From the NCBI GenBank assembly GCA_025738555.1, contig JAOVFP010000001.1, positions 8,370,001 to 8,434,000 of the forward strand: 64,000 nucleotides of DNA, read 5' to 3'. The DNA comes from Cyathus striatus. Its lineage: Eukaryota > Basidiomycota > Agaricomycetes > Agaricales > Nidulariaceae. Under the pieces are notes generated by a model, which saw only the letters and a program-made list of their open reading frames with translations, did not search any database and was not told where the DNA came from. A program made the translations under genes and the position numbers. This document shows, piece by piece, positions 45,430-56,639 of this stretch (positions are counted from its first letter, which is position 1; each line of letters opens with the position of its first letter).

Positions 45430-47289
45430 ATCTAAATCTGAGGAAGTATCGCCAGGTGGCGATACCTGGCAAGGCGAGGTGGTGAGGTTGTGCCAACAAC
45501 ACTACCCACAGGCTAGTCCGCAGAGCTGAATGTGCATTTACCTCTGGTTCAGGCGTCTATCTGTGAACCAGGCATGGGAAATGTGTGCTTCCACAACAAA
45601 TTCAGCACCAGTTCAGCACCTTCAGTGTTGTTTCTACCATTCTTGGGGTGTTTTTAATTGCAAGTACTTTAAAACATAATTTATTCCTTAGGTAAAAACT
45701 TCTAATCATTTTTAACATGAATTATGCATTATTGAATATTGAACACAACAAGTACTAATGTAATTCAATCATGGAACATGCCTATAGTATATAAGTAGAT
45801 GACGAGAGAGACAAATTAAGTAAAATAGGAAGTAAGTATCTTGTCATTAAGTGGTTTTAAATAGAGTATTAGCGGAGGAGACTATGGTAACAATTGTTTA
45901 ACACTACTGCATGTTCAAGATGTGAATATCTAATTATTTCTTAAACCACAATTTTGAATGGCTGCAGAAATATTTCACTTTGATTAAATTGTCGTAGTGC
46001 TGACAAGCTCATGCTGAGCTCAGTATGATAGTCCTCGTTAATATACTATATTAGTATTCACTACTATTCTAAAATAAATATGTACACTACCAGGTTATTT
46101 CGATAATATCTCACGTAAATATAATATATATTCTTAATACTAGTATGAGCTAGTAATTGGTGCTTGTGAACTATGAGGCAATGTACTTATTTTTTTCATA
46201 GTCAACTACATTTGTGGCTTGTTATACATGAGGGTGGTCATTATTTATTAACATTAGACATAAGGCAAGTGCCGGCTCAGTTATCATTGGCATGCTTTTG
46301 AGCTGGCATGGCGCAACCCTAAGCCGGAACAATTCGCTTCCATATATGGTACAGATCCACTATCAAGATATAACAGGGGACTACAGACTCCCAATTCTGC
46401 TCACTTCTCAATGGCATGTGTCCAACATGCATTAGCCTCACCTCACACTTGACTCCCTAAGTACTCGAAACCTCCTCTCAAGATCTCATCCATACCATGA
46501 ATGCACAGGCTTACACGCTAACGATTCTCCCATTGTTTCCTGGAGTGCTGTCCATGTGTCCACAATAACCCGCACTACTCATATTCCTGTATATGACCGG
46601 CCACACACACTCAGGATTTGCTCAGGACGAGTTCGAAGTTGCACGAAGTAAATAGATATTGGCTCCCTGGTGCGTGTTTCGCATCTCTAAGATCTTTGGT
46701 TCTGACTTACTATCTAACGCAACTAGGATCAGACGCATTCAACCTTCAAGCTATAAGGTGGAAAACAAGTTATCAGCGCAATATGACGTCGAAATGGCCA
46801 TGCACCATTCTTGATAGGTTAGTCAATATCTGTATCATAGGTCACGGAACAAACATGATGGTGATTGCGCTGTACAGCCAGGTACTTCCATTCTTTTGAC
46901 CACATATTCAACATTGTGATATATTCCATATTGTTTGAGATCCAATCTGTCTATCTCACAGCTCCTGGATTTCTCCCTCGGTGACCCCGTCCAAGGCCAC
47001 AGGTAATTTTACATAGTGGCTTCTTAATACCTCATCCTCCCCCATTTCAACAAGCTACAGTTCATACGATATAAAGACATATTCACTGCTTGCAATGTCA
47101 ACACTCCAGGAACTTAATACACCTTCTTGGTTGTATTCGTCACTATCTTCTACATGTGAGTCAAAAGGCGATGGTAATATGGGGATCTTGGATAAGGTCT
47201 CAACCTGATTGGCTGGAGTTGCTTCTGAATTTATGTGACCCTTGTGATCGCCAGTTTCTGGTATGGGCTGGATGTGACAAATATTCTCT
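45430..47289. other. Unassigned region
   Basis: AT-rich to 46260, then a CpG-containing gene-like stretch (46600-47010) with frames such as 'YYLTQLGSDAFNLQAIRWKT' and 'LDFSLGDPVQGH' separated by intron-like gaps. It is probably an old gene; family not recognised. Confidence 0.3.
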
Positions 47290-47575
47290 CTGTGGCTCCT
47301 GAATGCTGTGGAGGAGGATATTTGCTTGGCAGTATCCTCTCGACAAAGAAATATGCGAGTGGGAGGCACATCCGTCCATCCCTTCAGATCCAGTGAGTGC
47401 GCATTAGAGAGAGAAAAGGGGGGAATGCGAAGCTCCATTCACAAAGCGTATGTACGACATTTATGTAGGTAAGCGACACGAGGTAAACATATGTAAGGAG
47501 TGAGGTAATGGATATGAAAAACGCATTTTTACCATGCAGGCAGAATGCCTGCTCTACAATGCGACTGGTAGTGAT
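47290..47575. repeat. Direct repeat, copy 1 (partner 49325-49605)
   Basis: GCTGTGGAGGAGGATAT, GTATCCTCTCGACAAAGAA, TGTAGGTAAGCGACACGAGG and ACCATGCAGGCAGAATGCCT occur in the same order in both copies, about 85-90 percent alike by eye. It may be part of an LTR or a SINE-like family; no coding sense seen. Confidence 0.65.
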
Positions 47576-49324
47576 ACGGACCCGCACACTTAACAGCCCA
47601 CAACTTGACAAGAATGTCATCTTCAGAGCTCCCTCTGCCTTTCCATATGTTCTGCAGACTGTTCCACTGCTAGACAATAGCCCAGTATTTCTGGTACTGT
47701 GATGAAGTGAATGGAGGGAAAATAGACTTGAGACTACGAGATTTGCGAATAAAGTTCATTATCCATGGATATGGATATCCTCTGAGTTAAGTCAGTCACT
47801 CAAGTGGGATGCTGCACTAGTCATATACGATGGTGTGTTACTCAACTCGTTTCTAAACCCTCCAAGCACCCCGCGGAGTGGTTGAATATTCGAAGTACGT
47901 ACAACTAAGTTCATTTCAACGTGTATCGCTCATATTCCACACTTTTTCCAGCTTTTCACCTCCCTTTTATTCCCCATGCTTCAAATGGCTTTCCTAAAGA
48001 ATATATGACGTTATAATGCCTCTCTAGACAAATCGAGAATGCTGGACGGCTCAATAGCGAGGGTTTAGCAAAGTAAGCTCGCCCTTAAGATATACATTCT
48101 TCAAGACTCTCTTCCTTCAAGCTTCAAGGCTGGTATTTCGATAACCATAGGGTGATTATCATACCCAAACCTATTCTCCCATTTCCTTCTTGGTAATACC
48201 GCACTAAGACTTCTTTGTGATGCAACCGTCCACCTCCGAAACCCACCTAGGTTAGAAGTTGAAAGGAAGACTGCACGTTTTGCACTGCCTTTACTACACT
48301 ACCAGTGGCAGGCCAGCGTAGTTCTACAATCCTCAAACATATCCTTTGCGCATTTTCACTTGTACTGGCAGCCTCTGATTCAACATCGTTAATCTCAGGC
48401 TAGAAGCAGACCCCGGTACATGTCGTATATTCGATGTATATTTTTTTGCTGCTGATTTTATTTATTATCAGTAGTTCAACGTGGCGTTGTCGGAATGGTC
48501 TTGACACATTTAAAATTCCTCGAATATGGGTAAAAGTTCGAGACGGTGTTGGGTGTAGTACATTTTGAGGAGACGAAAGGGATAATTTAATTAGAGCGGG
48601 GGGATGAGGAGAGAAGTTCAAGTTGAGACACAAGCGGGCATGACGCATATTGGACTCATACGAACACGTCATGTCAATGTCTTCTTGAATAGTACGTAAT
48701 ATTATATTGAGCGTCTCAATATGTATGCTGAATAAGTATGCAGGAATTTCCAGCGGAGGCACAAGGCTCGAAGAGTATATCGAACGGGAGGGAGCAAGGG
48801 AGAGTTGGTAGAGACAATGATGGACCATTAGGTAATCAATCCATCATAGGTCTTTCGCTTAGACTCTTAGAGGAATTAGAACTGATGAAAAACAAAAATG
48901 CATGCGGTTCTGGAACATTGTACTCGGTAGTGGGCTTTGCTTTTTGTCTGCCCTATTCCTTTATCTATTAGAACTACTAGAGCATCTGAACACAAAGGTT
49001 TGTTTTGTTTCAGCTGATGTAAAGCCCTCCTAACTTTTTCTTTTCTATTTTTTGGTTTACCTCACTCTTACTATACAATTTGTGTTACTCTACCGCTTTC
49101 AACACAAACACACTGGTCTCAATTTTACCATCAGAACGTTTTCTGATAATTAATAAATTCAATACAAACTTATTTAATGTAATCAATTTTATAACAGGTA
49201 GTGGGCTGTGCCGCTTGCCGGCCCTATTTCTTTATGTGTGTGAATGTTACCTTTTTGGGATGATCACGAGCGTAGATCATACTAAACCTGTCCAGTGCTC
49301 ATAGAAAGCCTACAACGCCAGCCT
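47576..49324. other. Unassigned region
   Basis: A 142-codon minus-strand frame at 48828-48400 and shorter frames have no family resemblance. GGGCT(T/G)TGC..GCCCTATT(C/T)CTTTAT(C/G)T is repeated at 48935 and 49205. Confidence 0.35.
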
Positions 49325-49605
49325 TAGGGCTGTGGAGGAGGATATGTGCTTGGGGGTATCCTCTCGACAAAGAAATAATGCGAGTGGGTGGCACATCCGT
49401 CCAACCCTTCAGATCCAGTGAGCTCGCGCAAGAGAGAAAGTTGGGGGGAAATGCGAAGCTAACATTCACAAAGCGTACATACGACATTTATGTAGGTAAG
49501 CGACACGAGGTAATGATGAGTAAATGACAGTATGTGGGAGTGAGGTAACGGAGATGAAAACCGCATTTTTACCATGCAGGCAGAATGCCTGCTCTACAGG
49601 GCCCC
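49325..49605. repeat. Direct repeat, copy 2
   Basis: Partner of 47290-47575; it abuts the left border of segmental repeat copy C. Confidence 0.65.
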
Positions 49606-49619
49606 AACAGTTCGACAGA

Positions 49620-51780
49620 ACCAAGCTTGTAGCGTGTTGAAGCTACCCAAATGCAAACTTTAGCTGGCCACGGATAAATACCATAATGTTCGTTAGAACA
49701 CACATCACCTTCCTTTCCTTAAACCGAATTCACACTCAGGCCCTACCAGCCCACACTCAACGGAACCAAATACTAACCACACTACATAATGACCATGTAT
49801 CTTCCGAGAAAATGGTATAGTATCAATCAATGACGCTCTCTACCTCTCTGGAGGTCTAAACCCGATCCATTTCGCGTTCTTCTACAGAGGTGTTGGTTGT
49901 ACCAAGTGCAGGATGGGCAAAGAAAATTGATCGCGACACAGAGGAAGTGCTTGTACTTCCATTTTCATCTGATATTTGCCGCAAATTCCGTATCAATCGA
50001 GACCCCTAATGTCTTTTAAATATTAATCATTGAAGTAAATGATTTATAACAGACCGTAACTGACTGAATTGTATAATACCACCTGTAATTATATGAGGAA
50101 GTTTCAGATGAACGATAGAAGTGATAGGATTTACGGCTTGAAATAGACATCAAACGCATTTGGATCGACCGAACACCATGTCTGAAGTACAGTAATTACT
50201 AAATGATACCTCGATTAGTAGACATCCCATCTGGATTTATTTGCACATGTCTCTCACCAAAGACGACAAAGAAATAAAATATGCCATCACGCATAAATGA
50301 TGCCAGAATAGGGAAGTTGCTTCTTCTACTTTGTAGTACATTTCGCAGTCCACCTTGAGCAATACTGAGATCCTTCCAAAATCTAAAAGTGGTGAGTAGA
50401 AACATGGAAGCTATTGACATAAATAAGTACATCCTCGTTGGAAGTTGAAATGAACGTACAGTGGATGGCAAGACTGAGTCCGAAATAAACGGTTTGTAGC
50501 AAGTTAAGAAAATTTGCATTTTCAGGACTGTTTGTTAAGCACACCAATCCTGGAATATCAACAAGATTTTTGGTGTATGCAATGGAAACTAGTATGCCTA
50601 AAATGAGGAATAACTAGAAATGATTATTAGTGTTCAACAATTATGTGGCAGTCAGTTATATTAGGCAAACCGAAAATTGTGCTAGTGCATTTCCACATAT
50701 ACATCAGCCTTAATCATCAAATAGTATTATAACTCACCAAATAAACATATTCCTAGAAACCACACGACTATTATTATTTCAGTCTTACATTGGCAATTTA
50801 GTTTGATGAGAAAATATACTTTTTTTGTTGTTCCCATAACATGCACTAACTCGAAATGCAAAGATAAGGTCCACTGCGGTATTCACTACCACTGGCACAC
50901 TATATGACTAATGTGATATTTCATGGAGTAGAACAAAATAGACTTTCCCACATTTCATTATACCAAAAAGAAGCATAGCAGCTGCAGATTAGGTTAGATT
51001 CTAGGAAAGCCTATTTTTCATTCATAATTACAACTGATTTTATAAATTTAGTTCATGAAACAGCAAATCATGTGAGAATTACTGACATTGGGTGACAAGG
51101 TTCCAAATGCATCAAAAAATGGTGCTAGAAGGAACATAATTTAGTTACATATCTTACATGCTGATGGAATGCTTTTTACGAAGGAACATGCCGACCCTGT
51201 AGAACTCAGAATGTGAGTAGTCATTTGCTTATTAAAGAAATGAAACATACGAGAAAGTAACAAAATAATTGTATCTTGCAATGACATAAAGAACCTTAGG
51301 AATGGACCAGTTCATTCCGCTAAATAAATGAGCACGCATGATATATATATATTATCTAATGGGATATCGATCGTACCACCAGATGTATTTCACCTACAGA
51401 ATGTTATCTTCATATGTAAGTTCCATAAAATGAAAAATGATACCTCATCGAAAAAGTAGTAAATAATGTCATACCCAATGGAAGACATAACCACAACTAA
51501 ATTATAATGAGCTGGAAACGATGATTTAACATATAATAACGTACTATTGACAGTATTTGTCATTCTGACTGATTGTGCGAAGTCAATTACTTCAGAGTCG
51601 ATAGGAAAGCCGGAGTAGGTGTTGCCCATGGTGGATTTTGTAACAGCTAAGATGGGAGGGATCAGACCAGATCTCTTATATATACTCAGACTAGATCGCT
51701 TATATATATACTAAGTGTGCAGGGCTTTATGCAGGCATACAAATGAAGGACAAAGAAATGACACTAATCTTGTCCGTCTT
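49620..51780 (-). repeat. Segmental repeat, copy C
   Basis: Reverse-orientation match to copy A. It lacks several hundred bases of the gene's downstream flank that A and B share (a jump between about 49660 and 49670) and has no foldback insertion. Confidence 0.8.
49823..51629 (-). pseudogene. DUF6533-family membrane protein, copy C (best preserved)
   Basis: ATG at 51629. Splicing GTACGT..TTCCAG, GTATCA..CTGTAG and GTACGA..ATTTAG gives 'NTHYNLVVVMSSIGYDIIYY' followed by 'FFDEVKYIWCGMNWSIPKVL', a good match to the DUF6533 signature. Later blocks are 'NTAVDLIFAFRVSACYGNNK', 'LFLILGILVSIAYTKNLVDI', 'MSIASMFLLTTFRFWKDL' and 'ILASFMRDGIFYFFVVFGER', ending in a Ser/Thr-rich tail with TGA at 49823-49825. 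Exons between the second and third helices, and around 50450, could not be joined in one phase, so I cannot say whether it is expressed. The upstream ATG used by A and B (MESYSLS) is lost (ATA). Confidence 0.5.
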
Positions 51781-52479
51781 CATCACCGGCCTCCTTGACA
51801 ACTTCTGTTCAACTATCTTGTTGCAATATTGTTACCTTCCGGACTGTTAATCACACATAACTTGATCGTATGCGTTTTAAACACCAAGCAATTAAAGTTG
51901 AGTATACTCCATCACGATAGATGAGTGATGATGATTAAAAATTACACCCCATCAGGAAAAAGGCAAGGCAACGTAGTACTACATAGTCCGTATAGCACCT
52001 ATAATCGGGTAGGCTAGTCCCCCTTTTATAGACTTACATAGCAACCCGCCAAGCCCTCATAGATCGACATAGCTCACCATAGCCGCAGTGATATCTCCAT
52101 CATTCCATGTGACTCAGACTAAAGCTTCGTAGTTAACCAGTCTACCCAGTTATAAAGGATATAGAGATTAAGATAGAAAACATAAATCAACCTACTTCTA
52201 CCATACATCGTCATTCTTAATCAAAGCTTGCTATAGCAGTTGAATAGTGAATGAATGATTAGATTTCAAATAAGTACTACTAGCTATTACATATATAGAT
52301 AGACTAACAAGAGAGCGGGAACAATAGGTATACAGCAAAAAAAAAAAAGGAACATCCCGACTGCACGAGCTAAGGCGAACATACCTTAACACCAGCTTGG
52401 CACGACTTACCATCGACAATCCTACCATAAAACCGATATCCAATTGTTCCGGAACGGATTAAGAATCAAGAATAGTCTA
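51781..52479. other. Unassigned region
   Basis: No gene, repeat or structure recognised; a poly-A run occurs at 52337-52348. Confidence 0.35.
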
Positions 52480-52843
52480 TATTTTGTACGAGTAAGTTAT
52501 TTAAAGAAAGAACTTGAAAAGATAAATTGCTGACTGCGTCAGCGGAAACCTCGCTTGCCAAAAAAGAGTGAAGTGGGAAACCTAAATATTGAAGGGTTGT
52601 CGAGGTACTCAGGACAGACAGTCGCAGTCGATCTTGGAGAGTTTGGTAGACGTCATATGGGTGTCTGGGGTGGGAGGGTTAGATGCTAAATGCTAAAGAG
52701 GGATGTCATGTGCAAACGTGGGAGTTAGCACGTGCAGGACGAAAAGTGAACCTAATTTTCACTTCCAGAGAAACCTTGGCAAGCAAGGTGATATTTTGTA
52801 CGAGTAAGTTAGTTAAAGAAAGAACTTGAAAAGATATATTGAA
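52480..52843. repeat. 48-bp direct repeats around an inverted-repeat insert
   Basis: ATTTTGTACGAGTAAGTTA with the following 30 bases occurs at 52480-52530 and 52793-52843. Between them lie inverted AACCT(C/T)GCTTGCCAA boxes (52548-52562 and 52777-52791). GCTGACTGCGTCAGC at 52530-52544 is a local palindrome. Confidence 0.55.
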
Positions 52844-53449
52844 CGCACACATGACTGAAGACCAACCAGGCCAACCACCACTCGATTCAATGGGGGCGTT
52901 TGATGCAGATGTGAGAGCAGCCCCATCCTAGATAAAATACAACAGAAGATTAGCGTGTTAATACATCACAAAAGCAAAGAGAATCGTCGCACATGAGCAC
53001 TTTAGCATTTACAAAAGAGATCTTGTGCACGAGTTAGCAGTAGATCAAAGGACAAAATAAAGGAATCCATACCTGTAGTAGAACCAGTAGTGGAGGAGAG
53101 GCAATGGGGAGCCCAAATAACGTTAAGTACAATTGACACACTGAGAAAGGGGGGGGACGGGAGGAAGGGAAGGATGATGGCGGTTGAGAAGTAAGGAAAA
53201 TTGTATAAACTCCGCTTAGTGTTGCCGCGGAGTGAAGTGAAGTGAAGTGATCTGACTTTTCGGATACAGTCGGTGACAGATCACAACAAACGATCTGACG
53301 TGATTTGTTCCCGATTTCGGTTGTATGTCGGTGTTAAAGTAGGTAGCTAATCAAATCGTGGGTAGAAAATATCCGACCTTATCAAGTACATATACTAAGT
53401 CGTTAAGGAGCACGCATGCGAAGATAATACATATCATGGTATTATACTA
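52844..53449. other. Unassigned region
   Basis: A GAAGTGAAGTGAAGTGA microsatellite is at 53232-53248 and a poly-G run at 53150. No gene seen. Confidence 0.35.
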
Positions 53450-53880
53450 TCAGTATGTAGCGTAATTTGGTAATTTTAATGCTGGAGCGGGGTATCCTTC
53501 AGACTCTGCATTTTTAATTAGTTCTGTTAGTTCTTCAACGTTATCAGTCTTCAGTAACTCCTGTACAGCATATGCTGTTACTGGGCCTGATATACCGCAA
53601 CCATCTGGTTTTGCAGTCTGAATATCGTCTGTAAACGTTAGTCGTTGCTTCTTGAACGAAAATTCGAGTTACATACTTGATTATCAATGACGATCCATCG
53701 CATCAACAGATGATAAAATGTTTCCTTGCAGAAAACACCATTTTCACGCATCGTAACAGACCCATGTCGCTTGCCTAAGTTACCTTTATTTGTACTTCCC
53801 TTGAGCCCTTGAGCCTGAACAATTGAGTCCCAAATTTTGCGATGGTTGTTCTGGAAATGTGCACGATAGCAACTTGTCAT
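53450..53880 (-). CDS. Truncated hAT-transposase N-terminal domain protein, 123 aa, one intron
   Basis: Exon 1 (53880-53677) and exon 2 (53617-53450) join in frame across a 59-nt intron (GTATGT..CTAAC..TTCAG) and end at TGA. Exon 1 has 'KIWDSIVQAQGLKGSTNKGN' and 'FCKETFYHLLMRWIVIDNQ', the N-terminal part of Ac-type hAT transposases (FSxExFxxxLxRWIVxDDQ). Exon 2 does not continue as a transposase: it gives a novel acidic helical tail ('VQELLKTDNVEELTELIKNA'). The region is CpG-containing and has no internal stop. It could be a relic or a small co-opted protein. An upstream exon is possible. Confidence 0.4.
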
Positions 53881-54039
53881 GCTCTTGCTTCCGTGGTGGT
53901 GCCATTTTTTCCATTATTTTCTTCAACCAAAGGAATTAGTCAAAGGAAAGCTGGTGTATAGTAAGTATAATATAACTTACATGCAAAGTTTGCAACCAAC
54001 GAATTTGCTGGTTGGCCTCTCAGTAAGCTGAGGTTCAGT
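53881..54039. other. Flank of the foldback-like element
   Basis: Nothing recognised apart from the possible upstream exon of the 53450-53880 gene. Confidence 0.25.
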
Positions 54040-54730
54040 CACCAGTGGCTTTCATTCTGATCAATCCCTGTCACTAACTAGTGGGGGCGCGCACTAGATG
54101 GTCAGTGAGAGGTCATTGATTGCATTCTAGGTCTGAGTGCAATCAATGGTTAGTTTGGAATCAATAGTAAACTAGAAATCATTGTAATATAAATCAATTA
54201 GAAATGAAATCAATGGAGATCAGTTCGAAATCAATCAATCTGCGAATTCGTTAAAATTAAAAATCAATCACAACGAAATCAATGCAGAAATTAATTCAAA
54301 TCCTTCGGTCCCCCACTACAGCTCAACATACAAGTAGGGTAGTTAACCATGTAGTAATAACCACTGTACTATAGTACCTTTTCTAGTTAATCTGCACAAA
54401 TATACTTGATACATAGGTAGAAATCATTTGTACCTTGAAAATCAATCAATGTAAGGTGAAATCAATCAATGTAGAGCGAAATCAATGCTATAGACTTAAT
54501 AGAATTACACTCTACAGGTGGAATCAATCAATTTAAAGTGAAATCAATAGGTAGAAATCATTTGTACCTTGAAAATCAATCAATGTAAGGTGAAATCAAT
54601 CAATGTAGGGTGAAATCAATCAATGTAGAGCGAAATAAATGCTATGGACTTAGTAGAATTACACTCTATAGGTGGAATCAATCAATTTAAAGTGAAATCA
54701 ATGGGTAGAAATCATTTGTATCTGGAAAAT
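54040..54730. mobile_element. Foldback-family element F2, left part, with GAAATCAAT-word arm
   Basis: The left end CACCAGTGGCTTTCATTCTG matches the end of the 34170 element. The arm consists of GAAATCAATCAATGTA-type words and contains a tandem duplication of about 140 bases (54410-54550 and 54551-54705). Its right part is missing: element X2 begins at 54731. Confidence 0.65.
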
Positions 54731-55890
54731 GGGCCGTCAACTTTTTGAGTTCCCAGTAACTCGAATGGAACTCGACTTCGGAACTTACCTGTAACTCGAA
54801 AAATGTAAATTGTATGGTATATGACAGAGATTCCAACACTGCTATGGATTGTTAGATTAATGTTCACCTCCACGCTCATTATTTCCCTTGCCCATGAATG
54901 TCGATCATTAATTTGATCTGATGCCTCTGCCTCCATCAAATTGATCAATGAGTGCTGCATGTTGTTTTCTGCAGCACATTTGATCACATTCATGTGCCTT
55001 GTCATCGTCATAAACAATGAGCACCTATTTTTTTCATTTCTAGTTGAGTTCATGGGTGATTCCTCCCAATTTTTTTGTGAATATGAATGTATATTAAATA
55101 CTTTGACAGTGCAGCTAAATTACCTATGAAATAGTATGAAAAGCTGAAATTATTATTATTCATGTTATATTTTCTGTAAGCACAGTACACCATGTTTATG
55201 CAACCAAGATGTTATATTACATACAAAATAACTAACTTCATATTGTAAAAAATAAATCACACAAAGAATCCAAAAACTGAGAGAAGAGTGCACAAAATAT
55301 GTGCTCACTGTTGAGCATGATGATGGAAGAAGTGCAATGCGATCACCATCAATGTATCAGAAGTGAGTGGAATGATCGAGGGTTTGATGAATGATATGAT
55401 GGTGCTATTTTTACACATCCTTGGCAGTAGTGGTGGGTGTGGGAAACAACAAGCTAAGGAATCATGATGACAATGAGCACAATTATGAAGTATGGGTTTT
55501 TAGTAATGGAATTTGAGGAACTTAAGGTAGGAGCTTAACTGGAACTCAACTGGAACTTGAATGGAACTCAACTCAAATTCAAGTGGAGTTGAGTTGTCAT
55601 TTACCACTCAAAGGTAACTCAATGGTAACTCAACTGACACTCAAATTTAGCTTAAGCAAGGAACTTGATGGAACTTAACTTTTACTTGAAAAAATATAAG
55701 TGAGGAACTCAACTTGACTTGATGGAACTTAACCTCTACTTGAAAAAAAATAAGTGAGGAACTCAACTTGACTTGATGGAACTTAAATTTCACTTGAAAA
55801 AATAAGCAAGGAACTCAACTTGACTTGATGGAACTTAACTTTCACTCAAAAAAATAAGTGAGGAACTTGAAGACACTTAACTTTTATTTA
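54731..55890. mobile_element. Non-autonomous element X2 (same family as X1), right end missing
   Basis: It starts GGGCCGTCAACTTTTTGAG, then follows X1 closely: short arm, core with TTTATGCAACCAAGATG, hairpin TGCTCACTGTTGAGCA (55302-55317), and the long GGAACTCAACT-word arm (55515-55880). It stops near 55890 without a GGGCTG-type end. It lacks the 1.18 kb insertion present in X1. Confidence 0.7.
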
Positions 55891-56155
55891 TTTTGATTTT
55901 TACAGTATGTAGTATACAGGTTACATTGTTTAATGGTTTAGGTATATGTTCATTGTGGCCAGCAAGCAGCAAAGCACACACCCCCAGATTTTATTTAGGT
56001 TAACTGTAACTCAAGCTCATTTAGATACATGTTTGATATATTTTGTAGAACTATAACTACTATTCTCAAATTTAATTACTCTAATCACATGCAGAGGGGT
56101 GGAATGCAGTAGCAGGAAGGTGGTAAAGAATGAAAGGCCTGTCAAGGACAATAGG
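55891..56155. other. Unassigned AT-rich sequence
   Basis: Nothing recognised. Confidence 0.3.
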
Positions 56156-56345
56156 TAATGACATGATTCATCAGCTCTCCACTGCAGCCTTGATCTTTTT
56201 CATACATCTTTTTCTTCAGCTTTGCGTCCTAGTCAGGAGCCTTATTACCAACAATGTCCTGATGACCAGGTACCCATTGAGCAGAAAAATGAAACAATAC
56301 ACACACTAGTCAAACCATGAGTTTGACATGCATCACTCGAAAAAG
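56156..56345 (-). pseudogene. RNase H fragment of a non-LTR retrotransposon
   Basis: The minus strand reads 'FSAQWVPGHQDIVGNKAPD' then a stop and 'DAKLKKKMYEKDQG'. WVPGHxDIxGNxxAD is the C-terminal RNase H signature of fungal LINE-type elements. About 50 residues are left; no reverse transcriptase is nearby. Confidence 0.5.
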
Positions 56346-56639
56346 GAGAGGACGTATGATGGGGGGGACACATGGTTGTTTTTTGAGTAGCAGGAGGTGA
56401 TGAGATGTCAAGGAGGACTGAGGGGAACATTAATATTCATGAGTTTAAGTTAAGTTTGTTCCTTCATTTCTTCTAGTTGCTTATTCCAATCATAACAAAC
56501 ACTTCACGCCAATTCCTATCCTCACTGTGACCTCTTTGTGATCTCTTCATTCTTGATCTCACACATTCTTTCATATTGGTAACTATAATTATTATCTATT
56601 TGTCATTATTTTTTATTTTCACAGCCATCTTATTCCTTT

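Noticed and set aside
47055..47438. 127-codon minus-strand frame
   Set aside because: More than half lies in the 47290-47575 direct repeat, which in its second copy (49325) has shifted frames; no family resemblance.
48400..48828. 142-codon minus-strand frame
   Set aside because: No recognised motif, weak composition, and overlapping plus-strand frame. Left as unassigned.
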